Shown: one piece after another, positions 17,139 through 25,999 of the stretch
How positions within the stretch are numbered: position 1 is the stretch's first letter
Layout of the letters: each line of letters starts with the position of its first letter
From: Gammaproteobacteria bacterium
GTDB taxonomy: Bacteria > Pseudomonadota > Gammaproteobacteria > DSM-16500
Length of the DNA stretch: 38,889 nt
NCBI GenBank assembly: GCA_021324305.1
Contig: JAJPJI010000028.1
Span: forward strand, 1-38,889
Direction: 5' to 3'
The notes under the pieces: generated by a model
The model's input: the letters and a program-made list of their open reading frames with translations, nothing else
Told to the model about the DNA's origin: nothing
Databases searched by the model: none
Position numbers and translations under genes: made by a program

Positions 17139-20100
17139 ATGCTTGCCGAAAAAAATACCAGCCTTGACTGGGCGCATCCGGTTGTACGTGACTGGTTTAT
17201 CAGTAAATTTGGTTCTCCGACAGAACCTCAGGAATTGGGGTGGCCGGCTATTCTCGCGGGTAAAACCACGCTTATTTCAGCGCCTACCGGCTCAGGCAAA
17301 ACCTTTGCGGCGTTTCTGGCCTGCCTTGATCGTCTTGTCAGAAAGGCTCTTGCGGGTGAATTACGGGACCAGACAGAAGTATTGTATGTGTCTCCACTCA
17401 AAGCGCTGAGCAATGACATCCAGAAAAACCTGACCGGGCCGCTTGTGGAAATTTCGGAATTTGCAAAAGCGCGCGGATTGGATATGGCTGACATCCGTGT
17501 TGCAGTCAGGACGGGAGACACCCTGCAGCGCGAGCGGCAAGCCATGCTGAAAAAACCGCCGCATATTCTGGTCACCACGCCGGAGTCACTCTATATCCTG
17601 CTTACCGCTGAAAAAAGCCGCTTCATTCTGATGGATGTACGAACCGTCATCGTTGATGAAATCCATGCCATGGCGAATGACAAGCGCGGAGCGCATTTAT
17701 CATTATCACTGGAGCGGCTTGAAGCATTATGTCTGTCACCGCCGGTGCGAATCGGGTTGTCCGCGACCCAGAAACCGATTGAAACCGTCGCTCATTTTTT
17801 GACCGGCGTACGTCAGGCAAAACCAGAGATCATTAATATCGGTCATGCACGATATCTGGAATTGGCGGTCGAAGTGCCGCGCAGTGAATTGGGGCCGATT
17901 GCTACAAATGAAATGTGGGATGAAATTTATGACCGTGTTGCTGAACTCGCGAGACAAAATCGATCCACCCTCGTGTTTGTGAATACACGGCGACTGGCTG
18001 AACGTGTTGCCCATCATCTTGCAGAGCGGCTGGGAGAAGACCAGGTTGCAACTCATCACGGGAGTTTATCGCGTAAACTGCGATTGAACGCGGAAACCAG
18101 GTTGAAAAATGGAGAATTGAAAGTCCTGGCTGCAACAGCATCACTGGAATTGGGGATTGATATTGGTACAGTAGACCTTGTCTGTCAGTTAGGTTCACCG
18201 CGGGCAATTGCGGTTGCCCTGCAGCGTGTCGGACGTGCCGGCCATTGGCGCGGTGCTGTTTCGCGCGGCCGGCTGTTCGCAACCACGCGGGATGAATTGC
18301 TGGAATGCGCCGCTCTCATCCACGCGATCAGGGAAGGCGACCTTGATCAGCTGATCATCCCTCATCAACCAATCGATATTCTTGCCCAGCAAATTGTCGC
18401 GATCTGTGCAACAGGAGACTGGTGTGAAGATGATTTATTTGATCTCATCAAACGGTCCTATTCATATAATTCATTATCACGCGATACATTCAATGCTGTT
18501 CTCGCCATGTTGTCCGAAGGCATTGCAGGCTCGCGTGGACGCTATGGTGCCTATCTTTTTCGTGACCGCGTGAACGGCATGGTAAAGGCTCGTCGCGGCA
18601 GCCGGTTGATTGCGATTACCAATGGGGGCGCCATTCCTGAAAACGGACTATTTACTGTGATTGCCGAGCCCAATAATGTCATGGTGGGAACCCTGGATGA
18701 GGATTTCGCAATTGAAAGCAATCGTGGTGACATTATCCTGCTAGGCACCACATCATGGCAGATCAAACGGATAGAGAGTGCCACCGGACGGGTGCTGGTT
18801 GAAGACGCACATGGCGCGCCACCCACTGTTCCCTTTTGGCGCGGTGAAGCGCCGGCGCGCACGATTGAATTATCCTTGCGGGTCTCGGATTTGCGGCAGA
18901 GAGTCAGTGAAATGCTGCCAGCAACGCTTTCACCGAATGATGACCTTGCTTTGCAGCCGGATGCCGGGCCAGCATTAAACTGGCTGGGGGAAAAATGTGG
19001 CTTGAATGCTTCCGCCGCGGAGCAATTGGCGGAATATGTGCTGCAGGGCAGGGCGGTGCTCGGTGCCGTGCCGACTCAAACCACCGTAATAGCCGAACGC
19101 TTTTTTGACGAAGCAGGCGGCATGCAGCTCATTATTCATGCTCCGTTTGGCGCGCGCATCAACAAGGCGTGGGGGCTCGCGCTGCGCAAGCGCTTTTGCC
19201 GTTCCTTTAATTTTGAACTGCAGGCAGCGGCGACTGACGATGGCATCAATATAGCACTTGCTGAGCAGCATAGTTTTCCCTTGGCGGATGTTTTTGCCTT
19301 TCTCCATCCCAATACGATCCGGCATGTGCTGACCCAGGCTGTCCTGCAATCGCCTTTGTTCAATACCCGCTGGCGCTGGGATGCGACGCGCTCATTGGCA
19401 CTGGTCCGTTTTCGCAACGGCAAGAAAGTTCCTCCCAATATCTTGCGCATGCTCTCTGATGACTTGCTTGCAGCAGTCTTCCCTGATGCAGCGGCCTGTC
19501 AGGATAATCTGGGCGGCAGGGATATCGAGCTGCCGGACCATCCGCTGATCAATGAAGCCATGAAAGATGTATTGTCCGAAGCACTGGATATTGACGGTCT
19601 GATTGGTGTTCTAAACGGAATCATGAACGGCGTGATCAAATGCATTGCAGTTGATACACCTGTACCCTCGCCGTTTTCACACGAAATACTCAATGCCAAT
19701 CCTTACGCCTTTCTGGATGATGCGCCGCTGGAAGAACGGCGTGCACGCGCAGTCGAGATGCGCCGTCTGCTTCCAGATTCTGTTTTACAGGAAGTCGGCA
19801 AACTGGATCCGGCCGCCATCGCTGAAGTGCAGAAACAGGCTTGGCCTGATATTCGTGATGCGGATGAATTGCATGATGTTTTGCAGACGCTCGTTGCACT
19901 GCCGGAAGACATTTATTTAAATGAAAATCAGGCAGCCGCTCCGGAGTGGGAAAGATTTTTTCAAGCACTGGCAGCTGCGCACCGTATCGGCTCGGCCATG
20001 ATAAATGGCCGCAAATTCTGGCTTGCCGCTGAAAAGGCAGAAACGTTTTCAGCGATTTATCCAGACGTGCAATTGCAAATGGCGCTGCCTGCCATTGAAG

Positions 20101-21401
20101 AACAAAAGCCAGAACGTGAAGACGCCATTGTGAATATGGTGCGCGGATGGATGCTGCATGTGGGCCCGATTACCGGAGGTGAATTAAGCGCGACACTGGC
20201 GCTGCAGTTTTCGGAAATTGATCAGGCCTTGTTAAAGCTGGAAGCGACAGGGCTGATATTGCGTGGAAATTTCAGAAGCCCAGGCAGCGATCAGGGCGAA
20301 TGGTGTGAGCGCCGTCTGCTCGCGCGCATTCACAGGCTGACATTAGGCAATCTACGCAGGGAAATTGAACCGGTGACACCCGCGCAATTCATGCGCTGGC
20401 TGCTTTCCTGGCAGCATCTATTGCCAGGAACCCAGCTGCGCGGTGAGCAGGGAATACTGGAAGTGATAAGGCAATTGCAGGGGTTTGAGATTCCAGCAAA
20501 TGCATGGGAACAACAAATCCTGGTTAAACGAGTGATCGACTATGACCCCGATCTGCTGGATCATCTTTGCATGACAGGTGTCATAGGCTGGGGCAGGCTG
20601 TCACCGCATCCTGCCACGCTGCCGGAAGGTGAATCATTGACTCAGGAGCAGGGTGTAACAGGCAAAAAACGTGTTATTCCAACCAGTGTGGCACCCGTCA
20701 CGTTTTTTGTTCGTGAGGAATCCGAATGGATGTCGGCTCATGACCGCTTTGCTGACGATGCTGAATTAACCGGGCTCAGTCATGTGGCAAAAAGTATCTA
20801 TGTATATCTTAAACAGAGGGGTGCCTCATTTTTTACTGACATTGTTCGAGGTTGCGGAAAATTAAAGGCAGAAGTTGAAGCTGGGTTATGGGAACTGGTT
20901 GCTGCTGGTGTGATCACCGCGGATGGTTTTGATAATTTGCGCGCATTAATTGATCCACGCAGGCGCCTGGATTATCGCGGCCGCAGAAGCAGACCCAGAC
21001 ACAGTACCGGCAGATGGTCGTTGCTGTACGCAGAATCATCGGCTGATCATGGTAAACAAATGGAGGCGACTTGCTGGATGCTGCTCAAGCGCTATGGAGT
21101 CGTGTTCCGGGACTTGCTGATGCGGGAAAAAATGATTCCTCAGTGGCGTGAATTATTAAAAGTATTTCGCCGGCTGGAAGATCGCGGTGAAATCAGAGGC
21201 GGCCGTTTTGTTGATGGTTTTCTTGGGGAGCAATTTGCGCTGCCCTATGCGGTGGAATCATTGCGTGCCATGCGCAAGCAAGAGCCGGAGGGGCAGCAGA
21301 TTACCATTGCTGCGGTTGATCCCCTCAATTTAAACGGGATTATCCTGCCTGGAGCACGAGTACCGGCAATTTCAGGAAAGACGTTGACAGTGCAAGTATA
21401 A
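17139..21401 (+). CDS. lhr: Lhr-family ATP-dependent superfamily 2 helicase
   Basis: This 1420-residue protein starts at ATG 17139 without a strong ribosome-binding site. Its helicase core has EPQELGWPAILAG (Q-motif region), Walker A SAPTGSGKT (about 47-55), DEIH at about 173-176, LSATQKP (about 206-212), and motif VI QRVGRAGHWRG (about 361-371). The winged-helix/Lhr-core region follows (SNRGDIILLGTTSWQIKRIE, about 526-545), then a long C-terminal part as in the long Lhr proteins (E. coli Lhr is about 1540 residues). Lhr translocates 3' to 5' on single-stranded DNA, unwinds DNA and RNA:DNA hybrids and is tied to DNA damage tolerance. The gene stands alone between two tRNA-Arg modules and is more GC-rich than the ankyrin gene before it. 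Confidence 0.92.
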   Translation: MLAEKNTSLDWAHPVVRDWFISKFGSPTEPQELGWPAILAGKTTLISAPTGSGKTFAAFLACLDRLVRKALAGELRDQTEVLYVSPLKALSNDIQKNLTGPLVEISEFAKARGLDMADIRVAVRTGDTLQRERQAMLKKPPHILVTTPESLYILLTAEKSRFILMDVRTVIVDEIHAMANDKRGAHLSLSLERLEALCLSPPVRIGLSATQKPIETVAHFLTGVRQAKPEIINIGHARYLELAVEVPRSELGPIATNEMWDEIYDRVAELARQNRSTLVFVNTRRLAERVAHHLAERLGEDQVATHHGSLSRKLRLNAETRLKNGELKVLAATASLELGIDIGTVDLVCQLGSPRAIAVALQRVGRAGHWRGAVSRGRLFATTRDELLECAALIHAIREGDLDQLIIPHQPIDILAQQIVAICATGDWCEDDLFDLIKRSYSYNSLSRDTFNAVLAMLSEGIAGSRGRYGAYLFRDRVNGMVKARRGSRLIAITNGGAIPENGLFTVIAEPNNVMVGTLDEDFAIESNRGDIILLGTTSWQIKRIESATGRVLVEDAHGAPPTVPFWRGEAPARTIELSLRVSDLRQRVSEMLPATLSPNDDLALQPDAGPALNWLGEKCGLNASAAEQLAEYVLQGRAVLGAVPTQTTVIAERFFDEAGGMQLIIHAPFGARINKAWGLALRKRFCRSFNFELQAAATDDGINIALAEQHSFPLADVFAFLHPNTIRHVLTQAVLQSPLFNTRWRWDATRSLALVRFRNGKKVPPNILRMLSDDLLAAVFPDAAACQDNLGGRDIELPDHPLINEAMKDVLSEALDIDGLIGVLNGIMNGVIKCIAVDTPVPSPFSHEILNANPYAFLDDAPLEERRARAVEMRRLLPDSVLQEVGKLDPAAIAEVQKQAWPDIRDADELHDVLQTLVALPEDIYLNENQAAAPEWERFFQALAAAHRIGSAMINGRKFWLAAEKAETFSAIYPDVQLQMALPAIEEQKPEREDAIVNMVRGWMLHVGPITGGELSATLALQFSEIDQALLKLEATGLILRGNFRSPGSDQGEWCERRLLARIHRLTLGNLRREIEPVTPAQFMRWLLSWQHLLPGTQLRGEQGILEVIRQLQGFEIPANAWEQQILVKRVIDYDPDLLDHLCMTGVIGWGRLSPHPATLPEGESLTQEQGVTGKKRVIPTSVAPVTFFVREESEWMSAHDRFADDAELTGLSHVAKSIYVYLKQRGASFFTDIVRGCGKLKAEVEAGLWELVAAGVITADGFDNLRALIDPRRRLDYRGRRSRPRHSTGRWSLLYAESSADHGKQMEATCWMLLKRYGVVFRDLLMREKMIPQWRELLKVFRRLEDRGEIRGGRFVDGFLGEQFALPYAVESLRAMRKQEPEGQQITIAAVDPLNLNGIILPGARVPAISGKTLTVQV

Positions 21402-21604
21402 ACAATGTTTATGTACTGCAACCGGATTTTGTTCCTTGAGATGCACTATCACAGCAAGATAATTTGCTGCCGCAATGTATTGGCCAGTATGTCTTTAAGC
21501 ATGGCAGAAGATGAAGAGGGTCAGGTCATCAACAATAAAAATAAGCATAAAAAATAGTTTAAAAATATATGGTAACTCCCAGGCCGTTTATTTTATAAAA
21601 ATTT

Positions 21605-23221
21605 TCAGGAAGCAGCCTGAACTGGACACAATAAAATCGTTTCATGGGTTAATCGCTGTCTGTCACTGGTAATCTTTCCGCATGGCCCTGCCGGCATTAA
21701 ATGAAGCTCTTTCGCGGCTGCGTACATAGATGGCATGTAGTTGGACGCAGATAGCAAATAAACCGGTTGTGGCCCTTGTTGTACGAATGATCTTACGCGA
21801 GGCGGAATTTCATATTGATAACGATAGAAAGGGATACCGGTAAAATGCCAGCCGGAAGGAAAAAATGGAATAAGATAGTGATTGGGTTTGGGATTGGGTG
21901 TTTTTGCGAAAAACGAATATGCCAGCAAGACAGTGGCTGATTGTTGCCGGGCAACAAAGGCTGGTAATTTGACGTTGAAATAATCGCTGCCAAATTCCTG
22001 GATTCTTTCCATCCTGATAGGGTGCATGGTATTCGGGATAAAGACGATGATCGCTAACAGTGAAAATAATCTGTCGGTAAAGCCTTTAACAAGTTGCAAG
22101 ACAAGCAGCATGCAAACAAGCGGGGCGAGCATTTGCAATACGCCCAGATAGCGCATGATGGAAAAACAGGTTTGCCAGGCGATGTAGGAAAAAATAAAAA
22201 ACAAATACAGCCACCACAAGGTGTAATTTTTTAATTCAGATCGCTTTCTTTTATCAAGAATGGCCAGGAAATATAAAGTAAAAAGCACGTAAACAAGCGC
22301 AAAGCGGAAATCAGTGAAATACAACTCCGCAGTGGGTTTGCGTCCTGCTGAAAAATAAAACGGAAATAGCAGTGACTCAATAATTCCGCGCGGCAGATAG
22401 CGAGGTTCGCTCCAGTTAAGATAGGGAAAATAGGGCGAGTGAAATATCCCGTTAAACAATGGAAAGAATGGATTTTGAAAGTTATCCCATAACAACCACA
22501 TCCAGTAGCCGTTTGCCAGAATGAATCCTGCGGCGATTCCGGAAATTGAACAGATAAAAAAAGTCAGTTTATCGCGTAAAGGCATGGGTAACAAGATGAA
22601 TCCTGCAAGGAAACCTGCGACATAAATGCCTTCGGTTAATTTTGATCCTGCGGCAATACCCAGTAGTATGCTTGCGCAAGTGAGTCGTATTTTTGATAAG
22701 GAGCGTGATGCAAAATATTTTTTAAAAATACATGCCCACCACAGGATGAAACCCAATATGAAAATACTGACCGTATTATCATTAAAAAATGCGCCAATGC
22801 CTGGGAGCACAGTGGGTGCGTAAAGACCAATCACTGCGGAAGTGATCGCCATGCCAGTCTGCCAGCGGAAATCCCTGATAAAAAAAGCCAGAAAAAACCG
22901 GGAAATATAAAATACCAGGGCAGCATTAATGCCATGCAGACAGCCTAATATGAATTCTGTCATTTTCGGCGTGCAATGCTGAATAAGATAATAAGAAATA
23001 AAATCTAGGGTTGGGGTGATATAAACCTGGATCGCGGAAGGCGGCCAATAATCCATTGTGTTCATGCGATGATTCAAAAATGCAAAGGGATTATAGAAAT
23101 GATACCCTGCCAAATCCCATTGCAGTTCCTTGCCGAAGGAAACAGATAACAGACCGCAGACCAGCATTCCAATTATTAATGCCGCTGGATTGATGAGATA
23201 ATGTTTTTTGATTTTATGCAT
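21605..23221 (-). CDS. polytopic membrane protein, GT-C glycosyltransferase-like
   Basis: The protein of about 538 residues has roughly 10-12 hydrophobic helices and a soluble C-terminal tail. After the first helix comes WDLAGYHFYNPFAFL, with an acidic residue in the first periplasmic loop where GT-C lipid-linked-sugar glycosyltransferases keep their catalytic Asp. WPPSAIQVYITPTLDF and SKLTEGIYVAGF fit the same general topology. The donor and acceptor cannot be told, and no envelope-sugar genes are adjacent. I prefer ATG 23221 over the GTG one codon upstream. The C-terminal 110 residues, rich in Pro and aromatics, may be a periplasmic domain. The assignment rests on topology and one motif, so it is tentative. 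Confidence 0.55.
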   Translation of the reverse strand: MHKIKKHYLINPAALIIGMLVCGLLSVSFGKELQWDLAGYHFYNPFAFLNHRMNTMDYWPPSAIQVYITPTLDFISYYLIQHCTPKMTEFILGCLHGINAALVFYISRFFLAFFIRDFRWQTGMAITSAVIGLYAPTVLPGIGAFFNDNTVSIFILGFILWWACIFKKYFASRSLSKIRLTCASILLGIAAGSKLTEGIYVAGFLAGFILLPMPLRDKLTFFICSISGIAAGFILANGYWMWLLWDNFQNPFFPLFNGIFHSPYFPYLNWSEPRYLPRGIIESLLFPFYFSAGRKPTAELYFTDFRFALVYVLFTLYFLAILDKRKRSELKNYTLWWLYLFFIFSYIAWQTCFSIMRYLGVLQMLAPLVCMLLVLQLVKGFTDRLFSLLAIIVFIPNTMHPIRMERIQEFGSDYFNVKLPAFVARQQSATVLLAYSFFAKTPNPKPNHYLIPFFPSGWHFTGIPFYRYQYEIPPRVRSFVQQGPQPVYLLSASNYMPSMYAAAKELHLMPAGPCGKITSDRQRLTHETILLCPVQAAS

Positions 23222-23224
23222 CAC

Positions 23225-23544
23225 GAGTTCATGCTTGCAAAGTGCATGAGATATTATGTATCAAAATTGATCCGAATGAACAGATACTGATGTTCCAGTC
23301 CTTGTTACCGCAGGTGAATTGTTATGCATCCTGATTCTGCCTCATCGTTGGTCGAGGCCAGGATGCAGTTTCGTCTGTAAGGATACTACCCCTGGCGTCG
23401 AGCCTACGATTTGCCTGTCATCCCGGCGAAGGCCGGGATCCATCCATCTTATTGAATAAGATGTCGCGGATACAGAAATAAGCTTGCCAGGAGCACAGAA
23501 ATCCATAGACTTTGGGTTCCAACACCTCGAAGTCAAAGGATTGA
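23225..23544. other. intergenic region with one short palindromic repeat
   Basis: No gene is supported. The stretch holds the palindromic element at 23416-23442 and otherwise nothing I can recognise; it separates the GT-C-like gene from the transposase remnant and looks like accumulated mobile debris. Confidence 0.5.
23416..23442. repeat. short palindromic interspersed repeat
   Basis: TGTCATCCCGGCGAAGGCCG followed by GGATCCA forms a hairpin of CCCGGC/GCCGGG type. It belongs to the same class of TCATTCCCGCG-like palindromes found at 28708-29070, 30778-30853 and 38669-38889. Confidence 0.7.
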
Positions 23545-23739
23545 ATGATGTCAAAGAACCATAAATCCCATATCCATAACTGGAAAGATTATAACGAAGC
23601 ATTGGTGGATCGTGGAAGAATTACTGCAGTTCCCGAACAGCATGGCAATTGTAATGCTTTGCCTTTACCTTACGATGATATTATTCGCAACATACGACAA
23701 TCAGGCAGAAAAGGATGGATTTATATGTTGGGAGTTTGA
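23545..23739 (+). pseudogene. truncated IS5-family transposase N-terminus
   Basis: The frame opens with a Lys/His-rich start and then NWKDYNEALVDRGRIT, which matches the start of IS5-group transposases (NWKEYNxALVxRGSLT). The continuation loses resemblance within about 15 residues and the frame ends after 64, against more than 300 for an intact transposase. No DDE motifs remain. Its 3' end runs into the mirrored tRNA fragment at 23727, so the remnant appears to have been cut at the tRNA-Arg module. Confidence 0.55.
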
Positions 23740-23759
23740 ATCTGTTTATTCCGGCCCCC
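23727..23759 (+). other. mirrored tRNA 3'-half-like fragment, copy 2
   Basis: A diverged copy of 16777-16808 (GTTGGGAGTTTGAATCTG, then CCGGCCCC) on the strand opposite to tRNA-Arg(ACG). Two substitutions in the T-arm show it is not kept as a functional tRNA. Confidence 0.5.
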
Positions 23760-23760
23760 A

Positions 23761-23803
23761 AAAAAAAGGATAACCACCTCTGCGAGGTGATTATCCTTTT
23801 TTT
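23761..23803. terminator. bidirectional intrinsic terminator of the tRNA-Ser/tRNA-Arg unit
   Basis: An A-run, GGATAACCACCTC-TGC-GAGGTG, TTATCC and a T-run form a hairpin with T-tracts on both strands, one base from the 3' end of tRNA-Arg(ACG). It is almost identical to 16812-16853. Confidence 0.78.
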
Positions 23804-23804
23804 G

Positions 23805-23878
23805 CGCGCCCGGAGAGATTCGAACTCCCGACCCCTTGGTTCGTAGCCAAGTACTCTATCCAACTGAGCTACGGGCGC
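23805..23878 (-). tRNA. tRNA-Arg (anticodon ACG)
   Basis: The minus-strand cloverleaf has acceptor GCGCCCG/CGGGCGC, D-arm AGCTCAGTTGGATAGAGT, anticodon stem CTTGG/CCAAG around CTACGAA, T-arm GGGAG-TTCGAAT-CTCTC and discriminator G; CCA is not encoded. ACG, with A34 normally deaminated to inosine by TadA, reads CGU, CGC and CGA. It follows tRNA-Ser(GCU) on the same strand, as argV follows serV downstream of csrA in E. coli. Confidence 0.95.
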
Positions 23879-23931
23879 GTAACAAAAATTAGAGACCATT
23901 CTTCACTTGTGCTGCTTCATGCAACACTTAT

Positions 23932-24021
23932 CGGAGAGGGAGGGATTCGAACCCTCGATGGAGCTTTTGGCCCCATACTCCCTTAGCAGGGGAGCGCCTT
24001 CAGCCTCTCGGCCACCTCTCC
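23932..24021 (-). tRNA. tRNA-Ser (anticodon GCU)
   Basis: This 90-base class II tRNA on the minus strand has acceptor GGAGAGG/CCTCTCC, anticodon stem CTCCC/GGGAG around CTGCTAA (anticodon GCU, reading AGU/AGC), a long variable arm and T-arm GAGGG-TTCGAAT-CCCTC. It lies between csrA and tRNA-Arg(ACG) on the same strand, the conserved gammaproteobacterial order. Confidence 0.96.
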
Positions 24022-24054
24022 TTCAATAGTTTGCCTCGACAGAACCGAGACTGT

Positions 24055-24324
24055 TTACTCTTTATTGCCTTCGCCTTTATCGGCTTTTGGCTCACGTTTC
24101 TTTTTTACTACTGGCACAGCAGCAACAGGTGCAACTTCTTCCTGCTTCGGCGTTGTATTCTTTTCCTGCTGAATCCGTTGGTATATTTCTTCGCGGTGAA
24201 CCGACACATCTTTGGGCGCATTGATACCGATGCGCACCTGGTTACCTTTAATACCAAGTACAGTTACGATGACATCGTCACCTATGACTATGGTTTCACC
24301 CACACGTCTTGTTAATATGAGCAT
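24055..24324 (-). CDS. csrA: carbon storage regulator CsrA with extended C-terminus
   Basis: The first 50 residues are textbook Csr[39 protein letters not shown] and the RNA-contacting Arg44 after Val42-His43. CsrA dimers bind GGA motifs in mRNA leaders and control translation and stability; in Legionella and Coxiella relatives they govern the switch between replication and transmission. At 89 residues it is some 25 longer than usual; the extra tail (about 60-89) is Pro/Val/Ala, then Lys/Glu rich, and looks disordered. AAGGAG stands 7 bases before the ATG. It follows lysC on the same strand after about 240 bases, so it probably has its own promoter. Confidence 0.95.
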   Translation of the reverse strand: MLILTRRVGETIVIGDDVIVTVLGIKGNQVRIGINAPKDVSVHREEIYQRIQQEKNTTPKQEEVAPVAAVPVVKKKREPKADKGEGNKE

Positions 24325-24366
24325 TATCCATCTCCTTTTTAAAAACTGCCTTGTCCATAAAAACCA

Positions 24367-24383
24367 CTTAAGTCCCCGTTTAG
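24367..24383 (-). promoter_or_regulatory. half-conserved PmrA-type repeat upstream of csrA (weak)
   Basis: On the minus strand CTAAAC-GGGGA-CTTAAG has one perfect and one degenerate half-site at the 11-base period of PmrA boxes. It ends 42 bases before the csrA ATG. PmrA is reported to act on csrA in L. pneumophila, which makes the position notable, but the first half-site matches only 4/6. Confidence 0.25.
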
Positions 24384-24545
24384 TCCATTCGGTACATTGT
24401 GTGCGTTCCTAGGGTATAAAGTCATGCCCCCTCAATTTATTTTATCAGGCTTCTCACGAGGAGCGGGGAACTCACAACAATTTTTCTGTTTTCCTACCCT
24501 TAGCAACTTTCAAGGTGTGCAATAGTAAACAATAAAATGGATTTC

Positions 24546-24569
24546 TGCAAATAGGATTTGCATTTTTTT
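24546..24569. terminator. hairpin with T-tract at the lysC 3' end
   Basis: TGCAAAT-AGG-ATTTGCA is a perfect 7-bp stem with a 3-base loop, followed on the plus strand by seven T. Read on the minus strand, where lysC is encoded, it sits just after the stop with an A-run before it. The T-tract is on the wrong side for lysC, so its efficiency there is doubtful. Confidence 0.4.
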
Positions 24570-25815
24570 ATTCTATAAATGACCGGTCTGAGGATTGAAA
24601 CGGCTTATCCAGCTCAAATCCCTGATGTACCGCTCTGACACCCTTCTCCAGATGGGTTTCATCCACCACGACTGAAATCTTGATTTCAGAGGTGGTAATC
24701 ATTTGTATATTGATACCTTGTTCACCCAATATCCTGAACATAGTAGTGGCAACACCGGTATGCGAACGCATGCCTATGCCTACCAGTGACAATTTTGCCA
24801 CCTTGGAATTGGTTTTAACATTGATTTTACCTAATTCCGTGCTTAATTCTTCTATTACTTTCATTGCCTTGGGATATTCCCGGCGATGTACAGTGAAAGT
24901 GAAATCAGATTTATCTTCTGTGGTTGCATTTTGAGCAATCATGTCAATTTCAATATTTGCCTGATTGACCTTGCTGAGAATTCTGCCTTCAATCCCAATT
25001 TGTCTGGGGATGCCTGAAAGGGAGATAATCGCTTCTTCCCGGCTAAATGCGATGCCCGATACCAGGCGTTTGTGCATAATCTTGTCCTCAAAGGTAACCA
25101 GGGTGCCAGCTCCGTCAGAGAAGGTGGAGAGCACGCGAATAGGCATGCTGTGTTTGCTGGCTAATTCAACAGAGCGCATTTGTAAAACTTTTGCACCTAA
25201 ACTGGACATTTCCAGCATTTCTTCAAAACTGATCTGCGGAATAAGGCGTGCCTCAGGAATGAGGTGGGGGTCAGTTGTATAGACGCCATCGACATCAGTA
25301 TAGATTTGACATTCATCTGCCTTAAGCGCGGCAGCAATGGCGACAGCGGTGGTATCTGAACCACCCCGACCCAGCGTGGTGATATCACCACGGTCATTGA
25401 CTCCCTGAAAGCCTGCGACAACTACTATGCGGCCCTGATTTAACTCTCGTTCGATGATATCGGTCTTGACATCCAGAATGCGTGCCTTGGTATGAATGCT
25501 GTCAGTAAAAATGCCGATTTGCGGCCCGGTAAATGAGCGGGCAGGACAGTTTTTGGCATTGAGTGCCATACTCAGCAGCGCCATGGAAACCTGCTCGCCG
25601 CTGGAAATTAATACATCCAGTTCGCGAGGGTCATGATGTTGGGTCAAGGCATTGGCCAGTTGAATCAGGCGGTCTGTTTCGCCATACATTGCAGAAACGA
25701 CAACAACGATATTGTGCCCCTCATTTTTGGCTTTAATTACTTTCTCGGCCACATGATGAATGCGATCGAGGTTGCCGACCGAGCTGCCGCCATATTTCTG
25801 TACGATTAGAGCCAT
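24568..25815 (-). CDS. lysC: aspartate kinase
   Basis: The protein has 415 residues, the usual size for a single-function aspartokinase with a catalytic domain and two ACT domains. It begins with VQKYGGSSVGNLDRI (family consensus KFGGTSV), carries GFQGVNDRGDITTLGRGGSDTTAVA (about 134-158), and its C-terminal third has the paired ACT pattern (GIPRQIGIEGRILSKVNQAN; VGIGMRSHTGVATTMFRIL). It phosphorylates aspartate with ATP, the first step to lysine, threonine, methionine and diaminopimelate. Enzymes of this class are usually feedback-inhibited through the ACT domains. lysC between alaS and csrA is common in many gammaproteobacteria though not in E. coli. Confidence 0.95.
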   Translation of the reverse strand: MALIVQKYGGSSVGNLDRIHHVAEKVIKAKNEGHNIVVVVSAMYGETDRLIQLANALTQHHDPRELDVLISSGEQVSMALLSMALNAKNCPARSFTGPQIGIFTDSIHTKARILDVKTDIIERELNQGRIVVVAGFQGVNDRGDITTLGRGGSDTTAVAIAAALKADECQIYTDVDGVYTTDPHLIPEARLIPQISFEEMLEMSSLGAKVLQMRSVELASKHSMPIRVLSTFSDGAGTLVTFEDKIMHKRLVSGIAFSREEAIISLSGIPRQIGIEGRILSKVNQANIEIDMIAQNATTEDKSDFTFTVHRREYPKAMKVIEELSTELGKINVKTNSKVAKLSLVGIGMRSHTGVATTMFRILGEQGINIQMITTSEIKISVVVDETHLEKGVRAVHQGFELDKPFQSSDRSFIE

Positions 25816-25948
25816 AATATTCTTGTCACTTCCGAAGTGTCGGTACCGCTCATTTTGCGTGATCTTTCATTGTTGTTCAATCGCAAAATAATGTGATTTG
25901 TCATATTGCGCGTCGGCCATTCATTTCATGCCAGCCTGTTGCACTTAT

Positions 25949-25976
25949 TGCCATGCCAGCTTGCGCCGGCATGGCA
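25949..25976. repeat. hairpin between alaS and lysC
   Basis: TGCCATGCC and GGCATGGCA form a 9-bp stem around a 10-base loop. It lies 24 bases after the alaS stop. There is no T-tract, so it is more likely a palindromic repeat or mRNA-stabilising hairpin than an intrinsic terminator. Confidence 0.5.
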
Positions 25977-25999
25977 GAAGACTGGCGCTGCGAATTCAA

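Larger units (their letters stand above)
23721..23878. repeat. tRNA-Arg module, direct repeat copy 2
   Basis: Second copy of the module at 16771-16929: mirrored tRNA-like fragment, palindromic terminator, then tRNA-Arg, in the same order and orientation. The sequences differ by scattered substitutions. Confidence 0.7.

Noticed and set aside
21405..21557. 50-codon frame after lhr
   Set aside because: There is no clear ribosome-binding site, no recognisable sequence and ordinary composition for noncoding DNA; chance is likely.
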